A stretch of DNA of 64,000 nucleotides, from NCBI GenBank assembly GCA_024330265.1, contig JANDLT010000002.1, positions 1 through 64,000 of the forward strand. Direction: 5' to 3'. A model generated the notes under the pieces. The model saw nothing but the letters and a program-made list of their open reading frames with translations. It was not told the DNA's origin and searched no databases. The DNA is from Pyrinomonadaceae bacterium MAG19_C2-C3. Its GTDB lineage: Bacteria; Acidobacteriota; Blastocatellia; Pyrinomonadales; Pyrinomonadaceae. Numbering within the stretch: position 1 is the first letter of the stretch; the number at the start of each line of letters is the position of its first letter. Positions 42,157 through 51,670 of this stretch are shown here, piece after piece. Both the position numbers and the translations under genes were made by a program.

Positions 42157-44385
42157 ATGATTGAACGTACTTTTGCGCCGCGTTTGATGGAAGCGTCGCC
42201 TTCGACCGCTTTCGCATTTCTCACATTGCGTGCTGTAAAAAACATTTCGCTTGTCTGCCTTTTGGTTTGCGCTTTGTGTCACGTCGCACAGGCACAGACG
42301 GGCGACGCTCCCGTATTGTTGAGCCGCGCAAACTCCACGCGCGCAGTGGCGATTGATTATGCGAGCGGGCGCGGCGAACCTTTCGGCGTGACGGGACGCA
42401 CCAAGACGCGCGATTTTCGCAATCGTGGCGCAGTCGCCGCTAAATCAACCCAAGCCCGCATCGTGCTGTACGCGATGAATGTGCGGCGGTTTCCCGATGA
42501 AAACGCATCCGCTTTCACCGCTCATGCCGACGCGAACGCGAGCGACGGCACGCGGCTTCGCATCCGTTTGCCCGTCGTTCAGGTCAATCAAGTCGCGGGC
42601 AAAGAATGGATGACAAGCATCGTCGTCACTGTGCCGAACGAGTTGGCGAATGTCGGTGATGCGCTAATTCAAATCGCATTTCGCGGAGTCGGAAGTAATC
42701 GCGTGCGCGTCGGGTTCGGGCGTATCGGCGGCGGTTTGCCTGACGACGCGGGAGCGCGTCCGACGCCCGCGCCCACAACTCCGCCCGTCGTTGTGCCGCC
42801 AACTATCAACCCTTATACCGGAGCGCAGCCTGTGGCGGACACCGTGCGCTTTCTCGAACAAGCGACGTTCGGGGCGACGCCGGAACTCATCGCGCGGGTT
42901 TCGGCAAACGGCTTTCAGGCGTATCTTGATGAACAGTTCAATTCCGCTTCATCCGATTATCCGGCATTAGAACCGCGTCCTTTGAGTTCGGCGGATTACT
43001 GCACGGCAGAAGCCGCGATTCCGAATTGTTTCCGCGATAACTACACGATGTTTCCCGTTCAGGTGCGCTTCTTCCAGAACGCTTTGCGCGGCGAAGACCA
43101 ACTGCGTCAGCGTGTCGCGTTCGCGCTAAGTCAAATCTTCGTCGTCAGTGGCGTGGATATTGAGCAGCCAAGTTCGATGTCACCGTTTGCGCGCGTTCTG
43201 CTTCGCAATTCGTTCGGCAACTTTCGCACGCTGATGGAAGACGTGACGCTCAATCCGGCGATGGGGCGTTACCTCGACATGGTGAACAACGACAAGCCGA
43301 ACCCTGCGCGCGGCATTGAGCCGAACGAAAACTACGCACGCGAACTGCTTCAACTTTTCACCATCGGCTTGTATCAATTAAACCTCGACGGCACGCTCAA
43401 ACTCGATGCTTCGGGAAAAGCGATTCCGACTTACGACCAAGAAACCGTCGAAGGCTTCGCCAACGTATTCACAGGTTGGACTTACGCGACTAAACCCGGC
43501 GCGACGCCCATAACGCGCAACCCGCAGTATTACCTTGAGCCGATGATTCCGATGGCGAATAATCATTCGACCATTGCAAAAGAGTTGTTGGACGGCGTGG
43601 TGATTCCCGCGACCGCCGCATCAGCCTCGAACCCGAACGCGGATTTGCAAATCGCGCTCGATAACATTTTCAATCACCCCAACGTCGCGCCGTTTACCGC
43701 CAAACACCTGATTCAAAAACTCGTCACCGGCAATCCGACTCCGGCTTATGTCCGGCGCGTCGCCCAAAAATTCAACGACAACGGCGCGGGCGTGCGCGGC
43801 GATATGAAAGCCGTCATCACCGCGATTCTGTTTGACCCGGAAGCGCGCGGCGACATCAAGAACGCTCCCGATTACGGCAAACTGCGCGAACCGACGTTGT
43901 TTGTCACAAGTATTTTGCGCCTGTTCAACGCGACGAGCGACGGCATAGGCTTGGTTGACCAGACGGGCGGCATGGGGCAGCGCGTGTTTCAATCGCCGTC
44001 GGTCTTCAACTTCTTTTCGCCGTTCTACAAAATTCCGGCGACCGATGTAACCGCACCGGAGTTCGGCATACACAACACCAACACCACGCTCTACCGCTCC
44101 AACTTCGTCCACACGATGACCTACGACCGCATTCGTCCCTCAACCCTTGACGCGGGCGCGACCGGAACAATCATCAACTTCGCCGCGTGGGAAGCACTCG
44201 CCGCCAACCCCGCGAATCTTGTCAATGAACTCGACCGCACGATGCTTCACGGAAGCATGACGCCCGCGATGCGCGACCTCATCACACGCACCGTTACTAA
44301 CATGACTACGACGACCGCATCGGCACGCGCCAAGACCGCCATATATCTCGTCGCCACTTCACCGCATTACGCGATACAAAGATAG
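42157..44385 (+). CDS. DUF1800 domain-containing protein
   Basis: A 742-aa exported protein. A signal peptide ends near residue 47 (CHVAQAQ). A beta-rich N-terminal region (about 50-200) and a Pro/Thr linker precede the DUF1800 domain (RFLEQATFGATPELIARV, LRQRVAFALSQIFVVSG, LDMVNNDKPNPARG, NENYARELLQLFTIGLYQLN, LIQKLVTGNPTPAYV). Function is unknown, but DUF1800 genes are nearly always followed by a DUF1501 gene, as here. The stop codon directly borders a hairpin array. Confidence 0.9.
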   Translation: MIERTFAPRLMEASPSTAFAFLTLRAVKNISLVCLLVCALCHVAQAQTGDAPVLLSRANSTRAVAIDYASGRGEPFGVTGRTKTRDFRNRGAVAAKSTQARIVLYAMNVRRFPDENASAFTAHADANASDGTRLRIRLPVVQVNQVAGKEWMTSIVVTVPNELANVGDALIQIAFRGVGSNRVRVGFGRIGGGLPDDAGARPTPAPTTPPVVVPPTINPYTGAQPVADTVRFLEQATFGATPELIARVSANGFQAYLDEQFNSASSDYPALEPRPLSSADYCTAEAAIPNCFRDNYTMFPVQVRFFQNALRGEDQLRQRVAFALSQIFVVSGVDIEQPSSMSPFARVLLRNSFGNFRTLMEDVTLNPAMGRYLDMVNNDKPNPARGIEPNENYARELLQLFTIGLYQLNLDGTLKLDASGKAIPTYDQETVEGFANVFTGWTYATKPGATPITRNPQYYLEPMIPMANNHSTIAKELLDGVVIPATAASASNPNADLQIALDNIFNHPNVAPFTAKHLIQKLVTGNPTPAYVRRVAQKFNDNGAGVRGDMKAVITAILFDPEARGDIKNAPDYGKLREPTLFVTSILRLFNATSDGIGLVDQTGGMGQRVFQSPSVFNFFSPFYKIPATDVTAPEFGIHNTNTTLYRSNFVHTMTYDRIRPSTLDAGATGTIINFAAWEALAANPANLVNELDRTMLHGSMTPAMRDLITRTVTNMTTTTASARAKTAIYLVATSPHYAIQR

Positions 44386-44463
44386 TGATGAGTAATGAGT
44401 AATGAGTGATGAGTTTAAGAACGTCTTTTGCTCATCACGCATCACTCATTACTCATCACTTAG
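44383..44463. repeat. hairpin array, GATGAGTA unit, DUF1800-DUF1501 junction
   Basis: Left arm 44384-44415 (AGTGATGAGTAATGAGTAAT and on), right arm 44430-44463 (CTCATCACGCATCACTCATT and on), with a short loop. The array begins at the DUF1800 stop codon. Confidence 0.85.
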
Positions 44464-44483
44464 TTCTTACGGAGTAAGAAACT

Positions 44484-45875
44484 ATGGGACACCATTCACG
44501 CAGAGAGTTTATGCGCCACAGTTTGTACGGCGCGCTTAGTTCCGCCGCCATGATGTCAGGCTTCGGACGTTTCGCGTCAGTCAGCGCGTTGGCGCAGTCG
44601 TCGGGGGCGGCGAACGATTACCGCGCCCTTGTCGGCGTGTTTTTGTTTGGCGGCAACGACGGCAACAACACCATCATGCCGGTTGATACCGCCGGATACG
44701 GGCAGTATTCGACGATTCGCGGCGCGTTGGCGATTCCGCAAACCGACATTCTGCCTGTCAGCGTCGGCGGGGCAAGTGACCGTTTCGGTCTGCATCCCGC
44801 GATGCCGGAACTTCAAGCTTTGTGGACGCAAGGCAAAGTCGCGGCTGTCGCCAATGTCGGCACACTGCTCGAACCTTTGACGCGCGACCAGTACCGCAAC
44901 GGCACGCGCAAACCCGAACAACTCTTTTCACATTCCGACCAACAACTCCAATGGCAAGCCGCCGTTTCGGAAGGCGCGTCGGCGACGGGTTGGGGCGGAC
45001 GCACCGCCGACCGCACGCGACACTTAAACGGCGCGGCGACGTTCCCGATGATTATCTCCATCGCCGGAACGAATCTGTTCGTGACCGGCATTGACGCGCA
45101 ACCCGTCGCCATCGCGTCCAACGCATCAACCGACCCGAACTCCGGCAATTACTTCGGCTTGCGCGGTTTTAATTCCACCGCCGATTCACAAGCCCGCCTC
45201 AACGCGATGCAAGGCTTACTGGCGATTGATGCGGACATGACGATTGTGCGAAGTGCCGCCGAGATGCAACAACGCTCGGTCGCCAATGCCGCCGCCCTCA
45301 ACACCGCCATCACGAGCGGGCGCGCACTGACCACGCAGTTTCCGAATACCTCTATCGGCAACCAACTCAAACAAGTCGCACGGATTCTCGCCGGACGCGC
45401 GACGCTCGGACTCAAACGCCAACTTTTCTTTTGCTCGCTCGGCGGCTTCGACACGCACAACGCGCAACTCGGAACGCAATCGGCTTTGCTTCAACAACTA
45501 AGTCAGGCGATGAACGCTTTCTATAACGCGACCGTCGAAATCGGCGTCGAAGCCGACACCACGACCTTCACGCTCTCCGACTTCGGGCGCACACTCAAAC
45601 CTGCGTCGGGCGGCGGCACAGACCACGCATGGGGCAATCACCACGTCGTCATGGGCGGGGCGGTCAGAGGCTTACAAATGTACGGCACATATCCGACGCT
45701 CGCGCTCGGCGGGCAGAACGATTCGGGAAGCGAAGGGCGTTGGATACCGACGACTTCCGTTGACCAGTACGCCGCGACGCTCGCGCAATGGTATGGACTT
45801 CAAACATCCGACTTGTCTTACGTCTTCCCGAACATCGGACGCTTTCCGACAGCGAACTTAGGCTTCATGGCTTAA
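44484..45875 (+). CDS. DUF1501 domain-containing protein with Tat signal
   Basis: A 463-aa protein exported folded through the Tat pathway: the twin-arginine motif is SRREFMRHS, with cleavage expected near residue 38. The DUF1501 domain belongs to the alkaline phosphatase/sulfatase-like superfamily (LVGVFLFGGNDGNNTIMP, FGLHPAMPELQALW, FTLSDFGRTLKPASGGGTDHAWGNHHVVMGG). The GTDHAWG motif holds likely metal ligands. It pairs with the DUF1800 protein; the two probably act together outside the inner membrane, but the substrate is unknown. Confidence 0.92.
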   Translation: MGHHSRREFMRHSLYGALSSAAMMSGFGRFASVSALAQSSGAANDYRALVGVFLFGGNDGNNTIMPVDTAGYGQYSTIRGALAIPQTDILPVSVGGASDRFGLHPAMPELQALWTQGKVAAVANVGTLLEPLTRDQYRNGTRKPEQLFSHSDQQLQWQAAVSEGASATGWGGRTADRTRHLNGAATFPMIISIAGTNLFVTGIDAQPVAIASNASTDPNSGNYFGLRGFNSTADSQARLNAMQGLLAIDADMTIVRSAAEMQQRSVANAAALNTAITSGRALTTQFPNTSIGNQLKQVARILAGRATLGLKRQLFFCSLGGFDTHNAQLGTQSALLQQLSQAMNAFYNATVEIGVEADTTTFTLSDFGRTLKPASGGGTDHAWGNHHVVMGGAVRGLQMYGTYPTLALGGQNDSGSEGRWIPTTSVDQYAATLAQWYGLQTSDLSYVFPNIGRFPTANLGFMA

Positions 45876-45922
45876 AGTTAATTCATAACTTTGAGCCGCA
45901 AACTGTTTCAAACTAAGAAGTA

Positions 45923-46002
45923 AAACAGAGGTGAACAGAGGCATAACGGAGGTCAACGGAGGATGTTGATTTCCTCCGTTATGCCTCCGTTCACCTTGTC
46001 TT
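45923..46002. repeat. hairpin array, ACGGAGG unit
   Basis: Left arm 45923-45962 (AAACAGAGGTGAACAGAGGC and on), right arm about 45972-45999 (TCCTCCGTTATGCCTCCGTT and on). It lies between the convergent DUF1501 gene and the hypothetical gene at 46027. Confidence 0.75.
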
Positions 46003-46026
46003 GCTTCAACCCGAAAAAAGCGAACC

Positions 46027-46386
46027 TCACCGAAACCCAAGCATCATCAACACCGAACGATTCGACACCTCACCGCCGCGCTCACGCCACAGTTGATAAG
46101 CTTCCAATTCATCGTCACGAAGCCTCGTATTATTAAGGCGCGCGGCGGCGGTTTTCTCGAACGCATAAGTCGTCAGTGCGAGATGCGCGGCGCGGACGGG
46201 AAGCGGCTCGTTCGTCATCAACGCCGCTTCCGCCGTTTCCACATCGGGATAGAAATCTTCCGCGACGGAGAGATGCCAAATCGCTTCGCCGTTCGCGTCT
46301 TCTTCAATGGCGAGAATACGCATGATGCCGAAGCCGCTTTCAAGTTGAAAAACGAGATTGTCGCCGGGTGCGAATGCGTGTGTCAT
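46027..46386 (-). CDS. hypothetical protein
   Basis: A 119-aa cytoplasmic protein with a beta-rich first half (GDNLVFQLESGFGIMRILAIEED, IWHLSVAEDFYPDVETAEAAL) and helical second half. No family recognised and no membrane segment. The good ATG start and coding-like composition support a real gene. It is transcribed toward the DUF1501 gene. Confidence 0.6.
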   Translation of the reverse strand: MTHAFAPGDNLVFQLESGFGIMRILAIEEDANGEAIWHLSVAEDFYPDVETAEAALMTNEPLPVRAAHLALTTYAFEKTAAARLNNTRLRDDELEAYQLWRERGGEVSNRSVLMMLGFR

Positions 46387-46426
46387 GGTGAAGTTATGTT
46401 TGAACCTTGAAGATTGGGCAAATCTT

Positions 46427-46626
46427 CGTCCCGTCAGGGACGGCTGATAATAGCCCAGCGATTTATCGCTGGGAACAAGTCGGTTATGTTTAGTAGTCCC
46501 GTCAGGGACTACTGAATTTATGTCGCACGAAGTTTCAGTCGTCCCTTGCGGGACTAAAAACTCTGTCCGATGCTAACCCAGCGATAAATCGCTGGGCTAT
46601 TGTCACAAGTCCCTTCGGGACATTCC
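46427..46626. repeat. palindrome cluster with CCCAGCGATTTATCGCTGGG modules
   Basis: In the 371-base gap upstream of the sugar dehydrogenase gene are two copies in inverted orientation of CCCAGCGATTTATCGCTGGG (46453-46472, 46577-46596). Around them are palindromes GTCCCGTCAGGGAC, AGTCCCGTCAGGGACT and AAGTCCCTTCGGGAC. The whole is roughly symmetrical. No gene seen. Confidence 0.7.
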
Positions 46627-46757
46627 GGTGAGTGTCCAAACAACAGGGTTGAACCTCCATCTTCAAAGTTTGCGCCACGGAAGTTACCACATTCACGCAT
46701 GACTTCAACCGTAGCCGTGCCGACACCTCACACGATGCTTTTGGCATCAAAGCCAAA

Positions 46758-47960
46758 ATGAAACAGGCAAAAGGTTTAGCGCATTCCTTCATGCTCGCCG
46801 CCGTGTGTCTCATCCTTGTGACAGGCGCGTGCGCCGCGAACTCAAACGAAGATAAAAAACTGAACGCGGATGAAGTATTTCAAACGGCGGACGGCAAAGT
46901 TCGCTTTCGCGTGGAGACTGTGACGGGCAATCTCGAAGTTCCTTGGTCGCTCGCGTGGAAGCCGGATGGTTCGATGTTAATCGCGGAACGCAAAGGGCGC
47001 GTGCGCGTGTTCGAGAACGGCAAACTGCGAAGCGAACCGCTTTACGTTGTGCCGGATGTCGAGCCTTCCGGCGAGAACGGTTTGATGGGAATGACCTTGC
47101 ATCCGCGCTTTGCCGAAAACGGTTTCGTGTATCTCGCTTATGCTTACGACGGCGACGGCAAACAGGTCAAAGTCGTGCGGCTTCGTGAACGCGATGGGAA
47201 GTGGGATGAACCTAAAATTATCATCAGCGAGATTCCGGCGGCACGGTATCACGCCGGAACGCGGCTTCGCTTCGGGGCGGACGGCAAGCTATACATCACG
47301 ACGGGCGACGCGACGAACGGCGACCAAGCACAACGCCTTGAGAGTCTCGGCGGTAAAACTTTAAGGTTAAACGACGACGGTACGATTCCAAACGACAATC
47401 CTTTTATCAACCACGCGCAGTTTCCGAATGCGCGTCCCGAAATTTGGTCTTACGGGCATCGCAACGCGCAGGGTCTGGATTTTCATCCCGACACCGGAAT
47501 GATGGTTCAGACCGAACACGGACCTTCGTTTCCTCTCGATGGTTTGCGTGGCGGCGATGATGAAGTCAACATCGTCGAGCGCGGCAAGAATTACGGTTGG
47601 AACAAGATTCGCGGCGACAAGAAGCGCGACGGTATGGAGTCGCCCTTGCTCGTATATAAAAAAGCGATTGCTCCAGCGAGCGGGATGTTTTACCGTTTGA
47701 ATAAAAGCGAAACAGGCTTTCCACAATTTCGCGGCGACTACTTTTTCGGCGCACTCAAAGGCGAGTCGCTCATCCGCATCGTGTTCGACGGTGCGCGCGT
47801 CGTCGGTCAGGAGCGTTTGCTGGAAAACAAGTTCGGACGCATACGCGAAGTCGCGGAATCTCCCGACGGCACGATTTACTTCACGACTTCCAACCGCGAC
47901 GGTCGCGGCTCACCGACGAAAAACGATGACCGCGTGATGCGAATCGTTCCGGTTAAATAG
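46758..47960 (+). CDS. PQQ-dependent sugar dehydrogenase (soluble aldose dehydrogenase family)
   Basis: A 400-aa exported beta-propeller enzyme. The N-terminal signal ends in a lipobox-like TGAC at about residue 25, so it may be a lipoprotein. The propeller shows VPWSLAWKPDGSMLIAERKGRV, GENGLMGMTLHPRF, HAGTRLRFGADGKLYITTGD, WSYGHRNAQGLDFHP and TEHGPSFPLDGLRGGDDEVN, matching the YliI/Asd soluble sugar dehydrogenases that use PQQ and calcium. No PQQ synthesis genes are in the window. A TIGR01777 gene follows after 18 bases. Confidence 0.88.
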   Translation: MKQAKGLAHSFMLAAVCLILVTGACAANSNEDKKLNADEVFQTADGKVRFRVETVTGNLEVPWSLAWKPDGSMLIAERKGRVRVFENGKLRSEPLYVVPDVEPSGENGLMGMTLHPRFAENGFVYLAYAYDGDGKQVKVVRLRERDGKWDEPKIIISEIPAARYHAGTRLRFGADGKLYITTGDATNGDQAQRLESLGGKTLRLNDDGTIPNDNPFINHAQFPNARPEIWSYGHRNAQGLDFHPDTGMMVQTEHGPSFPLDGLRGGDDEVNIVERGKNYGWNKIRGDKKRDGMESPLLVYKKAIAPASGMFYRLNKSETGFPQFRGDYFFGALKGESLIRIVFDGARVVGQERLLENKFGRIREVAESPDGTIYFTTSNRDGRGSPTKNDDRVMRIVPVK

Positions 47961-47978
47961 ATGCGATAATCCGTGACC

Positions 47979-48887
47979 ATGAAAATTATCGTCACCGGCT
48001 CGACCGGACTCATCGGCTCAACGCTCGTTCCCACGCTCATCGCGGCGGGTCACACGGTGACACGTTTTGTGCGCGCTTCATCATTAACGGAAGCTGATGG
48101 GACGCGCGCCGTCGTGTGGAATCCGCGCACGAATCAAATCGAAAAATCGGAAATCGAAACGCATGACGCGGTGATTCATCTCGCGGGCGAATCCGTCGCG
48201 GAAGGGCGTTGGACGGAAGACAAGAAGCGTCGCATTTTGGAAAGTCGTGTTGAAAGTACGAGGCTTCTGGCAAGTGCGATAGCGGAAGCGACGACGCGCC
48301 CGCGCGTTTATATCAGCGCGTCGGCGACGGGTTTTTACGGCAATGAACGCGCCGATGAGGTGTTGACCGAACAGAGCGCGAAGGGAACGGACTTTCTCGC
48401 GCACGTCGTCGAACAGTGGGAAGCATCGGCGCAACCCGTCATCGCGGCGTGCGTGCGTTGCGTGTTCTTGCGTTTCGGCATCGTGTTAAGTGAAAAGGGC
48501 GGCGCGCTCTTAAAACTTCTCACGCCGTTCAAACTCGGTGCGGGCGGGAAAATCGGAAGCGGCGAACAGTACATGAGTTGGGTGGCGATGGATGACGCAA
48601 TCGCAGTGATTATGCGCGCTCTCGAAGATGAGAGTTTAAGCGGCGCGGTCAACGTCGTCGCGCCGTATCCGGTGACGAATGCCGAGTTCACCGAAACGCT
48701 TGCGCGCGTCTTGCATCGTCCCGCCGTCTTCACCGTTCCGGCGTTCGCCCTGCGTCTCGCGTTCGGTGAAATGGCGGATGCGGCGTTGCTCAAAGGTCAG
48801 CGCGTGATACCGGAAAAATTAGAGACAAGCGGATTCAAATTTAAGTACCCGAAACTCGAAACCGCCCTGCGCTCTCAAATATCTTAA
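47979..48887 (+). CDS. TIGR01777 family oxidoreductase (NAD-dependent epimerase-like)
   Basis: A 302-aa extended-SDR protein of the YfcH/TIGR01777 family. The N-terminal Rossmann loop is VTGSTGLIGSTL, followed by HLAGESVAEGRWTEDKKRRILESRV and SASATGFYG, then GAGGKIGSGEQYMSWVAMDDA, all typical of the family. The biochemical role is not established for this family. The start is ATG at 47979, or GTG two codons upstream. Confidence 0.9.
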   Translation: MKIIVTGSTGLIGSTLVPTLIAAGHTVTRFVRASSLTEADGTRAVVWNPRTNQIEKSEIETHDAVIHLAGESVAEGRWTEDKKRRILESRVESTRLLASAIAEATTRPRVYISASATGFYGNERADEVLTEQSAKGTDFLAHVVEQWEASAQPVIAACVRCVFLRFGIVLSEKGGALLKLLTPFKLGAGGKIGSGEQYMSWVAMDDAIAVIMRALEDESLSGAVNVVAPYPVTNAEFTETLARVLHRPAVFTVPAFALRLAFGEMADAALLKGQRVIPEKLETSGFKFKYPKLETALRSQIS

Positions 48888-48890
48888 ATT

Positions 48891-49556
48891 TCACGCAGTC
48901 CCTGTTTCACTATGCGGGCTGTCCACCGGCTTGGATTCGGGCGAACCCTTTTGACGCAGGTAAATGGAGAGGACGACCATCATTCCGATGGATAAAAACT
49001 CGCTCTGCCAATTCTGAAACGACTCAAACCAGAAACGCGACGTGCCGAGATACTGCACGACTGAAACTTGCGGCGCACCGTGTTCCATTTGTTCTTGGTT
49101 GTAATCTGTCGCGCCGCCGACGGCGTGCAAAATAAACGAAACGGCAAAGAGCGCGAACAAAGCGATGCTCAACGAATTCTGGTAAAGCTTCAATGCGACT
49201 CCGCCCCGACGCACGGGCGAGGGCGCGTTCTCGTCGTTGCGGGAATCTTCGGGAATGACATCAACACGCTCGATGACACCGGGCGTCTTCGATTCCGACG
49301 AGCCTTTTTGAAACAGGAAAACGGTCAGCAAAACATAAGCTCCCATCTGTAAGAATTCGCTTTCCCAGTTCTCAAAAACCGCTTCGATAAAATGTCCTTC
49401 GCCGAAATACTCGAAGTAATTGACCGTAGGTTGCCCGTGTAATTGCTGGTCACTGTTGTATTCACGATGACCCGTCAAGTATTGCCCGATGAGGGAAAAG
49501 AAGAACAATCCAAACAACACGATTGAAAGACCATTCTCACGAAATATGCGACGCAT
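48891..49556 (-). CDS. DUF6766-type membrane protein with internal duplication
   Basis: A 221-aa inner-membrane protein with four membrane helices in two repeated halves. Each half starts with a short cytoplasmic N-S-L-S or N-G-L-S segment and a helix (IVLFGLFFFSLIGQYLTG; IALFALFAVSFILHAVGG). Each continues through an acidic loop ending in ENWESEFLQ or QNWQSEFLS, then a second helix and QKGSxESK. The pattern matches what I know as DUF6766, usually found as a single two-repeat protein. Function unknown. It converges on the TIGR01777 gene, leaving three bases between stops. Confidence 0.75.
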   Translation of the reverse strand: MRRIFRENGLSIVLFGLFFFSLIGQYLTGHREYNSDQQLHGQPTVNYFEYFGEGHFIEAVFENWESEFLQMGAYVLLTVFLFQKGSSESKTPGVIERVDVIPEDSRNDENAPSPVRRGGVALKLYQNSLSIALFALFAVSFILHAVGGATDYNQEQMEHGAPQVSVVQYLGTSRFWFESFQNWQSEFLSIGMMVVLSIYLRQKGSPESKPVDSPHSETGTA

Positions 49557-49619
49557 ATCTTTCCTCCGATGGCTGATGAATGACGGTTTCTAAATGGGCT
49601 TGCTCAAGTCTATCAACTT

Positions 49620-49922
49620 CTACACGCGCCCTTTTATCTTGGCGAACCACCACCGCAAGCCGACAAACAGAAATCGCCAGTCGCGCAAAAACTCCGGCGG
49701 CTTGCCTTCAAACCAGTGACCGATAAATTGAAAAATCCATCCCAAGACGAACATCACCAACGCCGCTATCCACACGCCGCGCACGAAAAACCCCAGCACG
49801 AACAACGGCAATGAAGCGGCTATCAAAGGGATGCCGACGGTATGAAAGAATTTATTGACCGGATGTTGATGACTTCCGGCGTACTCTGAAATCCATTGTT
49901 CCCAACTTTTTCCACCGAGCAT
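49620..49922 (-). CDS. Mpo1-like (DUF962) membrane protein
   Basis: A 100-aa protein with two or more membrane helices and the DUF962/Mpo1-like features: SWEQWISEYAGSHQHPVNKFFHTVGIPLI, with the conserved His residues, and IGHWFEGKPPEFLRDWRFLFVG. The yeast member is a fatty-acid alpha-dioxygenase that uses iron held by these histidines; bacterial activity is not established. It lies upstream of the DUF6766 gene on the same strand. Confidence 0.85.
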   Translation of the reverse strand: MLGGKSWEQWISEYAGSHQHPVNKFFHTVGIPLIAASLPLFVLGFFVRGVWIAALVMFVLGWIFQFIGHWFEGKPPEFLRDWRFLFVGLRWWFAKIKGRV

Positions 49923-50094
49923 GATGCGTCTCTCTCCGTGTTTGTGTGAGGCTGAACTACTCTTTGAAGCGAGGCGGCGACATTATCGTCATTTGAAATT
50001 TACGCCGACAAATGCGGCGAATTATTCCCGGATGTTAAAGACGAGATAGTTGGTGAAAGTTCTTCAATTTAGCGAACCGGCACAGAGCCGGTAT

Positions 50095-50121
50095 TTGAGT
50101 TCGTCTTTTCTACTGTATAAT
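50095..50121 (+). promoter_or_regulatory. candidate promoter, possibly giving a leaderless transcript
   Basis: TTGAGT at 50095-50100 and a perfect TATAAT at 50116-50121 are 15 bases apart, slightly short. The TATAAT ends seven bases before the ATG at 50129, so transcription would start at about the start codon. Confidence 0.4.
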
Positions 50122-50128
50122 TCCTTTT

Positions 50129-50296
50129 ATGAATATGAACAAACGCGCCAAAAAACGATTGAAAGAAACCATTGCGAAGGAAATCGCGGAGCGAACGAAG
50201 CCGACGCAAGAGACGAATCAGTCTTCACCACCTAACACTAAAGCATTCCAAGAAACACGCGGTTTTACACCAAAGCCCGCCAAGAAGCGAGGGTAG
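50129..50296 (+). CDS. small basic hypothetical protein
   Basis: A 55-aa highly basic frame (MNMNKRAKKRLKETIAKEIA, ending KPAKKRG). It has an N-terminal amphipathic helix and a Pro/Lys tail. No family recognised. Support comes from the good -10 element immediately upstream and from lysine-rich codon content unlike a random frame; there is no ribosome site, in line with leaderless translation. A second ATG two codons later is also possible. Confidence 0.4.
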   Translation: MNMNKRAKKRLKETIAKEIAERTKPTQETNQSSPPNTKAFQETRGFTPKPAKKRG

Positions 50297-50349
50297 TTTT
50301 ATGCCGCTTTATTTTGACAACACCCGTTCTCAAAATGGATAAGGTCGAA

Positions 50350-51549
50350 CTAAGAAGCAAACCGTTCGACCACATCCCGTATCCGCCGCACGCCTTCCTG
50401 CAACCGCTCAAGCGAAGTCGCGTAAGAGATTCGCACGAAGCCTTCCGCACCGAAGCCCGCGCCGTCGGTCACAACCGTTTGCGCCTCACGCAAAAGCAAA
50501 TCGGCAAAGTCGCCGGAAGTTTTAAGTTCACCCTTCAAACACCCGCGCACATCGGGAAACGCATAGAACGCTCCTTCCGGCATCGTGCATCGCACGCCGG
50601 GAATATCGTTCAAGGCAGGGATAAGCCAATCGCGCCGCTTCCGGTATTCATTCAACATTCCGGCGACGCAATCTTGACTCGCGGTGAAGGCTTCGATTCC
50701 GGCGGCTTGCGCGATTGAACACGGGTTGCTCGTCGAATGCTGTTCGATTTTAAGCATCGCTTTCGTCCATGCTTGAGGGGCAATCGTGTACCCGATGCGC
50801 CATCCCGTCATCGCGTAAGTCTTCGAGAACGAACCCGAAACGCATATATAATCACGTAGTTCTGCGGGCAGCGTCGTCGCACTAAAAACTTCGGCGGGCG
50901 GATACACAATGCGCACATAACATTCATCGGAAATCACATACACCCCACGCGCGGCGCACGTCTCAATGATGCGGCAAAACTCATCAATCGGAATCACGCG
51001 CCCCGAAGGATTCGACGGCGAATTGACGATAAGCAGTTTCGTGCGCGGTGTGATGCTTCGCGCGACGTGTTCGGCGGTGAGTTGAAAGTCGTTGTCTTCG
51101 GTTTCAATAAAGGCGGAAGTCGCACCCGCGAACGTCACCATTTCGGGAAACGATACCCAGTAAGGTTTCGCAATCAACACCTCATCACCCGAACACGCGA
51201 GAGCGACGACGGCGTTAAAAATTCCTTGTTTGCCACCCGCCGTTCCCATCACTTCCGTCGCATCAATCGAAACATCAAACTCACGTTTGTAATAATCCGT
51301 GATTGCCTTGACGAACGCTTTCGTTCCGGCGGTCGGCGTGTACTTCGTTTCGCCGTTTCGCATCGCTTCAATCGCGGCGTGTTTGATGTGCGCGGGTGTG
51401 TCGAAATCAGGTTCGCCCGCACCGAAATCAACGACATCAATGCCTTCGGCGCGCATCTTCGTCGCGGCTTGCATCGCGGCTATCGTCGAAGAAGATTGCA
51501 TCCGCGCAATCGTCGGAGAGACGGGGAACTCTTGTGTGGTGTGCTTCAT
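50350..51549 (-). CDS. pyridoxal-phosphate-dependent aminotransferase (aspartate aminotransferase family)
   Basis: A 399-aa class I aminotransferase of the AspC/1-beta type, transferring amino groups between aspartate (or a related amino acid) and 2-oxoglutarate. Motifs: VDFGAGEPDFDTPAHI, TKYTPTAGTKAF, NSPSNPSGRV, ISDECYVRIVY, and the PLP Lys in SFSKTYAMTGWRIGY, then the FVRISYATS arginine. I use the ATG at 51549; a TTG three codons earlier is possible. It lies downstream of coaD on the same strand, separated by a hairpin repeat. Confidence 0.93.
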   Translation of the reverse strand: MKHTTQEFPVSPTIARMQSSSTIAAMQAATKMRAEGIDVVDFGAGEPDFDTPAHIKHAAIEAMRNGETKYTPTAGTKAFVKAITDYYKREFDVSIDATEVMGTAGGKQGIFNAVVALACSGDEVLIAKPYWVSFPEMVTFAGATSAFIETEDNDFQLTAEHVARSITPRTKLLIVNSPSNPSGRVIPIDEFCRIIETCAARGVYVISDECYVRIVYPPAEVFSATTLPAELRDYICVSGSFSKTYAMTGWRIGYTIAPQAWTKAMLKIEQHSTSNPCSIAQAAGIEAFTASQDCVAGMLNEYRKRRDWLIPALNDIPGVRCTMPEGAFYAFPDVRGCLKGELKTSGDFADLLLREAQTVVTDGAGFGAEGFVRISYATSLERLQEGVRRIRDVVERFAS

Positions 51550-51578
51550 AATAGGCAATTGAATATCTCAATTTTTTA

Positions 51579-51666
51579 ACTCTGCGCTCTCTCTGCGTCT
51601 TTGCGGTTAATAAATGTCAGGTTTCATTAACCGTAGAGACGTAGAGAGCGCAGAGGAGAGACGCAG
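51579..51666. repeat. hairpin array, CTCTGCG unit, coaD-aminotransferase junction
   Basis: Left arm 51579-51610 (ACTCTGCGCTCTCTCTGCGT and on) and right arm 51627-51666 (complementary, ATTAACCGTAGAGACGTAGA and on). It ends four bases from the coaD stop on the minus strand. The unit is the same type as in the 38-bp palindrome at 6914-7003. Confidence 0.8.
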
Positions 51667-51670
51667 CAAA

